Source: Vibrio marisflavi CECT 7928 (GTDB lineage: Bacteria; Pseudomonadota; Gammaproteobacteria; Enterobacterales; Vibrionaceae). From it: a DNA stretch of 64,000 nt. Under the pieces are notes generated by a model that was given only the letters and a program-made list of their open reading frames with translations, made no database searches and was not told where the DNA came from. A program made the translations under genes and the position numbers. Of this stretch, positions 55,794 to 64,000 are shown piece after piece. The DNA lies in NCBI RefSeq assembly GCF_921294215.1, contig NZ_CAKLDM010000002.1, forward strand, positions 2,046,001 through 2,110,000, read 5' to 3'. Positions within the stretch are counted from its first letter, which is position 1. Each line of letters opens with the position of its first letter.

Positions 55794-57194
55794 ATGACAA
55801 CTCAAAGCAATTTCGTACCAGAATTACTATCGCCAGCGGGCAGCCTAAAGAACATGCGCTATGCATTTGCATACGGAGCAGATGCCGTTTACGCAGGACA
55901 ACCTCGCTATAGCCTTCGCGTACGTAACAACGAATTCAATCACGAAAACCTAAAGGTTGGTATCGACGAAGCACACGCGCAAGGTAAGAAGTTTTACGTG
56001 GTTTGTAACATTCAACCGCATAACTCAAAACTAAAAACCTTTATTCGCGACCTTAAGCCTGTTGTAGAAATGGGTCCTGACGCGTTAATTATGTCTGATC
56101 CAGGCCTGATTATGATGGTTCGTGAAGCGTTTCCAGATATGGCTATTCACTTGTCAGTGCAAGCCAATGCGGTTAACTGGGCTACAGTAAAATTCTGGTC
56201 TACTCAAGGCGTTGAGCGCGTTATTTTGTCTCGTGAGTTGTCATTAGAAGAAATCGAAGAAATCAGAGAGCAGTGTCCAGAAACGGAAATTGAAATTTTC
56301 GTCCACGGCGCACTATGCATGGCTTATTCAGGCCGCTGCCTGCTATCTGGTTACATCAACAAGCGCGATCCTAACCAAGGTACGTGCACCAATGCCTGCC
56401 GTTGGGAATATAAAGTTGAGCAAGCTAAAGAAGATGACGCAGGCCAACTAGTTGAGAAGTTTGATCCAGCAGAAGCTCAAGCTGTTGAAGTTCAAGAAGA
56501 ACGCCCTGATAACACATTAGGCTTAGGTAAGCCTACTGATGAAGTGGTGCTTCTATCTGAAGCTCACCGACCAGAAGAAAAGATGGCAGCATACGAAGAT
56601 GAGCATGGCACTTACATCATGAACTCGAAAGATCTTCGTGCAATTCAGCATGTTGAGCGTCTTACTAAAATGGGCGTGCATTCATTGAAAATTGAAGGTC
56701 GTACTAAATCTTTTTACTACTGTGCTCGCACCGCACAAGTTTATCGCAAAGCCATTGATGACGCGGTTGCAGGTAAACCATTTGATGAAAGCTTGATGGG
56801 TACTTTAGAAAGCCTTGCTCACCGTGGCTACACTGAAGGCTTCCTACGTCGTCATACACATGATAGCTACCAAAACTATGATTATGGTTACTCAGTATCA
56901 GACATGCAGCAGTTTGTTGGTGAATTCACTGGTAAGCGTCGTGGCGATCTTGCTGAAGTAGAAGTAAAGAACAAATTCATTGTTGGTGATAGCCTTGAGC
57001 TGATGACACCAAAAGGAAATGTCATCTTTACTCTAGAAGCAATGGAAAACCGTAAATCTGAAGTCATTGATGATGCAAAAGGAAATGGCCACTTTGTGTT
57101 TATTCCAGTACCACAAGACCTAGACTTGGAATATGGCTTACTGATGCGCAACCTTCAGCAAGGACAAGATACTCGTAACCCAACGGGTAAATAG
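55794..57194 (+). CDS. trhP: tRNA 5-hydroxyuridine modification protein TrhP (YegQ, peptidase U32 family)
   Basis: TrhP (formerly YegQ) takes part in prephenate-dependent synthesis of 5-hydroxyuridine at wobble position 34 of tRNAs. The 466-residue product starts MTTQSNFVPELLSPAGSLKN and has the U32 signature EIFVHGALCMAYSGRCLLSGY (about 163-183) followed by NKRDPNQGTCTNACRWEY with conserved cysteines, and a C-terminal domain with the KFIVGDSLELMTP segment. It ends 2 bases before yfhL, a ferredoxin associated with the same pathway. Despite the U32 name, a peptidase role is not expected. Confidence 0.94.
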   Translation: MTTQSNFVPELLSPAGSLKNMRYAFAYGADAVYAGQPRYSLRVRNNEFNHENLKVGIDEAHAQGKKFYVVCNIQPHNSKLKTFIRDLKPVVEMGPDALIMSDPGLIMMVREAFPDMAIHLSVQANAVNWATVKFWSTQGVERVILSRELSLEEIEEIREQCPETEIEIFVHGALCMAYSGRCLLSGYINKRDPNQGTCTNACRWEYKVEQAKEDDAGQLVEKFDPAEAQAVEVQEERPDNTLGLGKPTDEVVLLSEAHRPEEKMAAYEDEHGTYIMNSKDLRAIQHVERLTKMGVHSLKIEGRTKSFYYCARTAQVYRKAIDDAVAGKPFDESLMGTLESLAHRGYTEGFLRRHTHDSYQNYDYGYSVSDMQQFVGEFTGKRRGDLAEVEVKNKFIVGDSLELMTPKGNVIFTLEAMENRKSEVIDDAKGNGHFVFIPVPQDLDLEYGLLMRNLQQGQDTRNPTGK

Positions 57195-57196
57195 TT

Positions 57197-57451
57197 ATGT
57201 CACTTCTGATAACCAAAAAGTGCACAAACTGCGACATGTGCGAGCCGGAATGCCCTAACAATGCTATCTCTATGGGAGATAGCATTTATGAAATCGATCC
57301 GGACTTATGTACAGAGTGTAAAGGTCACTATGATAAGCCTACTTGTCAATCAGTATGCCCTATAACAAACTGTATTATTACCGACCCAAAAAATGTCGAA
57401 ACAGAAGAAGAACTGCTAGAAAAGTACGTGATTATTCAAGGCCTAGCGTAA
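57197..57451 (+). CDS. yfhL: YfhL family 4Fe-4S ferredoxin
   Basis: A small ferredoxin of 84 residues with two 4Fe-4S sets: Cys9/12/15/19 (CTNCDMCEPECP) and Cys38/41/50/54 (CTECKGHYDKPTCQSVCP); Cys59 is an additional family cysteine. In E. coli, YfhL has been linked to TrhP-dependent tRNA hydroxylation. Here the two genes are only 2 bases apart, which strongly supports that functional link. A strong terminator follows. Confidence 0.94.
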   Translation: MSLLITKKCTNCDMCEPECPNNAISMGDSIYEIDPDLCTECKGHYDKPTCQSVCPITNCIITDPKNVETEEELLEKYVIIQGLA

Positions 57452-57452
57452 G

Positions 57453-57476
57453 AAAAGCTCCTCAGGGAGCTTTTTT
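57453..57476 (+). terminator. Rho-independent terminator after yfhL
   Basis: AAAAGCTCC (57453-57461) and GGAGCTTTT (57466-57474) form a 9-bp stem with a TCAG loop and T-run to 57476. It begins one base after the yfhL stop and ends 6 bases before the convergent mepA stop. Confidence 0.93.
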
Positions 57477-57481
57477 ATTGC

Positions 57482-58348
57482 CTAGTTTGCGTCTCGCAGC
57501 ATTGCTAAACACATTTCTGGTGCTCGTATTGGCGCTTTAAACTTTTTTCGATGCCTTTCCTTTTTCATATCCTCAGGTTTCCAACTGGCAATTTCTGCTC
57601 CACACCCATCACCTTGTGGCGGCGCTTTTTGAGGGTAGCAATGTTTATCTCTTACAGAGCAACTCAATCTAACGTGAAAATGGTAGTGATGCCCAAACCA
57701 AGGCCTTATCTTTCTAAGCCACTCCCGGTCAGTACTCATCTCGGCTTTGCATAATTGCTTTTTAATAACAGGGTGAACAAAGATTCTCGTGACCTCTTCG
57801 TCGCTTGCCGCCAATTTGAGTAATTCAAAATGTGCGTGACTCCAATTGGAATTGATCTGGTAGTTTTCTATGTCGACAACACTTATCGCTATAGGAGCAC
57901 GTAATTGAGATTTAGATAAAGGCCTGTCTACTGTACGAAACCAGATATCGACGTCTAACCCTGTCTGATGGCTAGCATGACCGGATGAAAACTGCCCTCC
58001 TTGAGGTAGCGAGATATCACCAACAAGTAGGTTCGTCTTGTTTTTTTGATAGGAGGCGTGCGCCAAATTACGCACGAAGCGAATAGTTTTCTTATGGCCA
58101 AAATAGCGTAAGTTTTGACTACGAATTACTTGGTAACCGATACCTTGAAGTGGCAAGCTTACGCCACCAGCTAGACAGCCATTTGAGTAACTTCCTATAG
58201 ACTCTGTCGAGCGCGCAGATGGTTTAGAAAGCTTTTCCCAAGGAGTTGAGTAAGATGTATTTGGCAATGTAAGTAACGCTATTGCCACCCAAAAAAGATA
58301 ATTCACTAATTTGTTTCCTACCTTTATCACTAACTTATTTATAAGCAT
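57482..58348 (-). CDS. mepA: Penicillin-insensitive murein endopeptidase MepA
   Basis: MepA is a periplasmic zinc LAS-type endopeptidase that cuts D-Ala-meso-DAP crosslinks. The 288-residue precursor has a signal-like segment (KLVNYLFWVAIALLTLPNTSYS, about 13-34), then TPWEKLSKPSARSTESIGSYSNGC, the zinc motif GHASHQTGLDVDIWF (His124, His127, Asp134) and the second histidine cluster WFGHHYHFHVRLSC (about 216-229). Multiple conserved cysteines suggest disulfides. The start is the first ATG of the frame. It is convergent with yfhL. With MltA and AmpG it makes three wall-turnover genes in the window. Confidence 0.93.
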   Translation of the reverse strand: MLINKLVIKVGNKLVNYLFWVAIALLTLPNTSYSTPWEKLSKPSARSTESIGSYSNGCLAGGVSLPLQGIGYQVIRSQNLRYFGHKKTIRFVRNLAHASYQKNKTNLLVGDISLPQGGQFSSGHASHQTGLDVDIWFRTVDRPLSKSQLRAPIAISVVDIENYQINSNWSHAHFELLKLAASDEEVTRIFVHPVIKKQLCKAEMSTDREWLRKIRPWFGHHYHFHVRLSCSVRDKHCYPQKAPPQGDGCGAEIASWKPEDMKKERHRKKFKAPIRAPEMCLAMLRDAN

Positions 58349-58537
58349 AGTCTTTTGCTAGAAAAACATTTATATCAAACGTCGTGTTATTTAAATGAGT
58401 AGGGTTTACTTCCCCAATAATTAATAACTGAATATTTACAAATATTTTAATGCCGAGTGTTAGGATCCAATAATTAAGAAAGAGTTGATTATCCCAATTA
58501 ACTTGCTCGATACCCTAACAATGAGATATTGGTATAT

Positions 58538-58903
58538 ATGATAATTAAATATTTAGCTTGCTCAGTTGGCATCTTATCAGCACTTCTTAGCATGCCTAGC
58601 TTTGCTCAACAGAACAACGAATCGCAGCAAATCTCAGCTCTTAAAAAGCAGATTCACCGCCTAAACCATGAAGTTCAGCAATTGAACGACAGAGTGGACT
58701 TTCTTGAATCTCAAATAGGTAATGGCCACCACACAAACAGCTCTGCGTATATTTGTTCTATTTCAGTGTTTGGAAAAACCTATCAAGGTGAATCATTTAA
58801 TCATGCTAAAGCAACGCTTGAAGCAATGAATAAATGTCGCGCAAAAAACGACAATATGTTTTGCACTCAAGAAACAGTTTCGTGCCAAAAAATACAATAG
58901 CGC
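58538..58903 (+). CDS. Small secreted coiled-coil protein, unknown function
   Basis: A 120-residue predicted exported protein. Signal peptide MIIKYLACSVGILSALLSMPSFA (cleavage after Ala23), a coiled coil (about 30-60, with heptad Leu/Ile: QISALKKQIHRLNHEVQQLNDRVDFLE), then a short domain with four cysteines (Cys73, Cys100, Cys109, Cys116), suggesting two disulfides. The published-style longer frame begins with TTG three codons upstream, so ATG 58538 is used. Shine-Dalgarno is weak. I do not recognise the family; the layout suggests an envelope or outer-membrane-associated oligomer. The stop (TAG) ends at about 58903. Confidence 0.75.
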
Positions 58904-58980
58904 AATTTTTATAATTCGAGGATCTTGTTCTGGACGCTTGGTAGAAGGAATCCAGGCAAGCAGAAGCGCTGGGGATATTC

Positions 58981-59047
58981 GGCAGGCTCTCAACACTAAC
59001 CATTGTTTGAAAGTACGGGTAAATCCGCTGCTCCACCAATTTGAGCA
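58981..59047 (-). pseudogene. Most degraded tRNA-Trp-derived copy
   Basis: The minus strand reads GCTCAAATTGGTGGAGCAGC then GGATTTACCCG, resembling the D-arm and 5' anticodon stem of tRNA-Trp, with the anticodon and T-arm unrecognisable. It follows the two clearer copies and is preceded by a hairpin matching their terminator. Confidence 0.45.
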
Positions 59048-59067
59048 AAAGATATAGCGTAGACAAG

Positions 59068-59095
59068 AAAGCTACAACGCTTCTGTTAGAGCCTT
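59068..59095 (-). terminator. Diverged terminator copy of the tRNA-Trp array
   Basis: The minus strand pairs AAGGCT (59095-59090) with AGCTTT (59073-59068), with an extra TAAC/GTTG pairing inside, and continues TTGTC. It occupies the same place relative to the copy at 59102 as the intact terminator does to tRNA-Trp. Several substitutions keep pairing. Confidence 0.5.
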
Positions 59096-59101
59096 AAATA
59101 A

Positions 59102-59188
59102 TGGCAGGGGTAGAGAGGTTCGAACTCCCAACACGCGCTGTTTTGGTAAGTCGGGGAATCCGTTGCTTTGCCAATTGAATGCTTCAAC
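59102..59188 (-). pseudogene. tRNA-Trp pseudogene copy 1
   Basis: Minus strand: the T-arm GGGAGTTCGAACCTCTC and TGCCA end are kept, the D-loop AATTGGCA region is kept, but the 5' acceptor strand is replaced (GTTGAAGCATTC), so the acceptor stem cannot form. The anticodon CCA-A is replaced by CCCCGACTTACCAAAACAG, an insertion also found in copy 2. It cannot make a functional tRNA. Confidence 0.7.
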
Positions 59189-59202
59189 ATGAAAAAGCAA
59201 AA

Positions 59203-59228
59203 AGGCTCCAGTCTTTCAACTAGAGCCT
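59203..59228 (-). terminator. Terminator copy after pseudogene copy 2
   Basis: Minus strand AGGCTCTAGT (59228-59219) pairs with ACTGGAGCCT (59212-59203), followed by a TTTTTG run. Nearly identical to the hairpin after intact tRNA-Trp, showing that gene and terminator duplicated together. Confidence 0.75.
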
Positions 59229-59233
59229 AAATA

Positions 59234-59336
59234 TGGCAGAGGTGGAGAGACTCGGCCGGGCTGGCGCTCCAGCTCCCAACACGCGCTGTTTTGGTAAGTC
59301 GGGGAATCCGCTGCTGTGCCAATTGAATGCTTCAAC
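59234..59336 (-). pseudogene. tRNA-Trp pseudogene copy 2
   Basis: Minus strand: same altered 5' end (GTTGAAGCATTC) and same anticodon-loop insertion as copy 1. In addition the T-arm contains about 16 extra bases (CTGGAGCGCCAGCCCGGCC) that break it, so it is longer than copy 1. The D-arm and GGATTCC 5' anticodon stem remain. The shared insertion shows copies 1 and 2 duplicated after that change. Confidence 0.7.
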
Positions 59337-59349
59337 ATGAAAAAGTAAA

Positions 59350-59377
59350 AAGGCTCCAGTCTTTCGACTAGAGCCTT
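59350..59377 (-). terminator. Rho-independent terminator after tRNA-Trp
   Basis: Minus strand AAGGCTCTAGTC (59377-59366) pairs with GACTGGAGCCTT (59361-59350) across a GAAA tetraloop (12 bp with one U-G pair), followed by TTTACTTTTTC. It begins 5 bases after the encoded CCA of tRNA-Trp. Confidence 0.92.
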
Positions 59378-59382
59378 AAATA

Positions 59383-59459
<77 letters not shown>

Positions 59460-59484
59460 AACACTTTGTTCTATTTATAAAAAA

Positions 59485-59500
59485 CCTCGCAGAAGCGAGG
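59485..59500 (-). terminator. Intrinsic terminator between tRNA-Asp and tRNA-Trp
   Basis: Minus strand CCTCGC-TTCT-GCGAGG (6-bp GC-rich stem, tetraloop) followed by TTTTTTAT is a complete small rho-independent terminator, 13 bases after the tRNA-Asp CCA. It lies inside the operon, upstream of tRNA-Trp. Confidence 0.75.
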
Positions 59501-59512
59501 AAATCAAATAAA

Positions 59513-59589
59513 TGGCGGAGTGGACGGGACTCGAACCCGCGACCCCCGGCGTGACAGGCCGGTATTCTAACCAACTGAACTACCACTCC
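59513..59589 (-). tRNA. tRNA-Asp (GTC)
   Basis: 77 nt including CCA. The minus strand starts GGAGTGGTAGTTCAGTTGGT; anticodon arm CCGGC-CTGTCAC-GCCGG with anticodon GTC; T-arm CGCGGGTTCGAGTCCCG; acceptor GGAGTGG/CCACTCC. It is encoded downstream of 5S rRNA, the usual Vibrio rrn distal position. Confidence 0.98.
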
Positions 59590-59660
59590 GCAGTGGTATC
59601 ACTCGCCTTCGCAAGTGTCCATCTTTTGTCTTCACTTTTGAAAAAGTGAAAATAAAATTA

Positions 59661-59780
59661 AAGCCCGGCGATGACCTACTCTCACATGGGGAAGCCCCAC
59701 ACTACCATCGGCGCAGTTGCGTTTCACTTCTGAGTTCGGCATGGAATCAGGTGGGTCCACAACGCTATGGTCGCCAAGCA
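59661..59780 (-). rRNA. rrf: 5S ribosomal RNA
   Basis: 120 nt on the minus strand, beginning TGCTTGGCGACCATAGCG and ending GGTCATCGCCGGGCTT. The 5' and 3' ends pair as expected (TGCTTGGCG with CGCCGGGCTT, near-complementary). Conserved loop sequence CCGAACTCAGAAGTGAAACG is present. It lies between 23S and tRNA-Asp. Confidence 0.97.
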
Positions 59781-59895
59781 AATTCTTTATCATAAAGTCA
59801 TACGACTCTACGATTTAATTCGGAAAGCTGTTTTACGTTCTATTACACATTCAATGTTCTAGTTTGAGTCCCACAAAAACCCTTTTGGTGTTGTA

Positions 59896-62784
<2,889 letters not shown>

Positions 62785-63076
62785 ATACAACCCAAAAGAG
62801 TTTTGTACGGTCAACACTAAAGGTGTCTCAATTTATTTAAACATGATTGAGACTGATAATTGCCGGACTCAAATATGAATAACTCGAAAGTTATTCCCAA
62901 GAACACTTGAATGTGTGTTGGTACCTAAATCAATACAGATTTAGGATTTGAGAACTTTTAATGAATAACATGAATCACATGTTATTCGTCAGCTTTCCAA
63001 ATTGTTAAAGAGCATGTATTTCTTCTACTTAAAGAAGAAACCATTTTTAAATGTTCTCTTAAAGAGCACTTAAAGA
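62785..63076 (-). other. rrn internal spacer between tRNA-Glu and 23S
   Basis: Spacer of 292 bases with no gene. It contains the spacer boxA (63002-63014) and AT-rich flanks expected to form the 23S processing stem. No further tRNA lies in it. Confidence 0.7.
63002..63014 (-). promoter_or_regulatory. rrn spacer boxA antitermination site
   Basis: The minus strand reads TGCTCTTTAACAA, a perfect match to rrn boxA, followed by TTTGGAAAGCTGAC as in E. coli spacer. It recruits the Nus antitermination complex to carry polymerase through 23S and the distal genes. Confidence 0.85.
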
Positions 63077-63152
63077 TGGTATCCCGTAGGGGAGTCGAAC
63101 CCCTGTTACCGCCGTGAAAGGGCGGTGTCCTAGGCCTCTAGACGAACGGGAC
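63077..63152 (-). tRNA. tRNA-Glu (TTC)
   Basis: 76 nt including CCA in the 16S-23S spacer. The minus strand starts GTCCCGTTCGTCTAGAGGCC; anticodon stem-loop CCGCC-CTTTCAC-GGCGG with anticodon TTC; T-arm AGGGGTTCGACTCCCCT; acceptor GTCCCGT/ACGGGAT. This spacer tRNA is one of the types used in Vibrio rrn operons. Confidence 0.98.
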
Positions 63153-63249
63153 ACTAGGCTAGCTTCTACTTTCATCAAATAGAAGTCACTCTCTTAACTT
63201 TACAAACCGTATCAATCTGTGTGAACACTCATCGCAATAATCTTTCGTA

Positions 63250-64000
<751 letters not shown>

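Larger units (their letters stand above)
58904..59382 (-). repeat. Decayed tandem array of tRNA-Trp plus terminator units
   Basis: No protein gene lies in these 479 bases. Downstream (minus strand) of the intact tRNA-Trp are three progressively degraded copies of the same unit, each ending in a hairpin derived from the tRNA-Trp terminator. The copies near 59102-59188 and 59234-59336 are listed as pseudogenes, and a third, weaker trace lies at about 58981-59047. An ORF-like frame reading leftwards across 59216-59443 is an artefact of tRNA sequence. Confidence 0.8.

Noticed and set aside
59102-59336. Anticodon-loop insertion in the tRNA-Trp copies as an intron
   Set aside because: The insertion replaces rather than splits the anticodon and 3' stem, and the acceptor stem is destroyed, so splicing would not restore a tRNA.

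Overview
The window is a stretch of a Vibrio-type gammaproteobacterial chromosome (probably the large chromosome). The evidence is a Na+-translocating NADH:quinone reductase operon, an OmpK-type porin, an rrn operon with tRNA-Glu(TTC) in its spacer, and gene orders shared with Vibrio and Escherichia (bolA near yajG-ampG, recC-recB-recD near argA, ppk-ppx, phoB-phoR). The species cannot be resolved from the sequence alone. I see no insertion sequence, prophage, integron or CRISPR array.

Layout. 1-2.6 kb: start of nqrB and complete nqrA (minus strand), a 420-bp control region, bolA. 2.8-6.6 kb: rlmG, lipoprotein yajG, a secreted cyclophilin and the muropeptide permease ampG. 6.7-8.9 kb: a soluble zinc-binding (CZB) chemoreceptor and ompK. 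9-11.7 kb: panE-yajL-csdA, translationally packed. 11.7-16.5 kb: a LysR regulator, an MFS exporter and the glycyl-radical pair yjjI-yjjW. This block lies between csdA and its partners csdE-tcdA (16.5-17.8 kb). 17.9-21.5 kb: mltA, a membrane protein, argA with a double ARG box, and a 58-codon small ORF behind a possible structured leader. 21.5-31 kb: recD, recB and recC. 31-33.4 kb: a LysR regulator, yebG with a perfect LexA box, cutC. 33.4-36.5 kb: an orphan ABC-type binding lipoprotein in tandem with a Cache-HAMP-PAS-GGDEF cyclase. 36.8-38.4 kb: a VirK/YbjX-family gene and a small lipoprotein.

38.4-54.5 kb is a phosphate island: pstC-pstA-pstB-phoU (with greatly enlarged PstC and PstA), divergent ppk-ppx, an acetyltransferase, a five-PAS cytosolic chemoreceptor, then phoB-phoR-pstS behind a strong Pho box. 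Uptake, sensing and polyphosphate turnover are thus encoded together. 54.5-58.9 kb: rdgC, trhP-yfhL (tRNA wobble-uridine hydroxylation and its ferredoxin), mepA and a small secreted coiled-coil protein. 58.9-64 kb: an rrn operon on the minus strand, 16S (5' part beyond the window)-tRNA-Glu-23S-5S-tRNA-Asp-tRNA-Trp, followed by decayed tandem copies of the tRNA-Trp plus terminator unit.

The points most worth a second look are: the decaying tRNA-Trp array with a shared insertion in the anticodon loop; the binding-protein/diguanylate cyclase pair; the yjjI-yjjW cassette with an FNR-like box at a class II position splitting the csd cluster; the oversized Pst permease; and an 11-bp-arm inverted repeat abutting the phoB Pho box. 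No computation or database search was done. Coordinates of short sites were read by eye.
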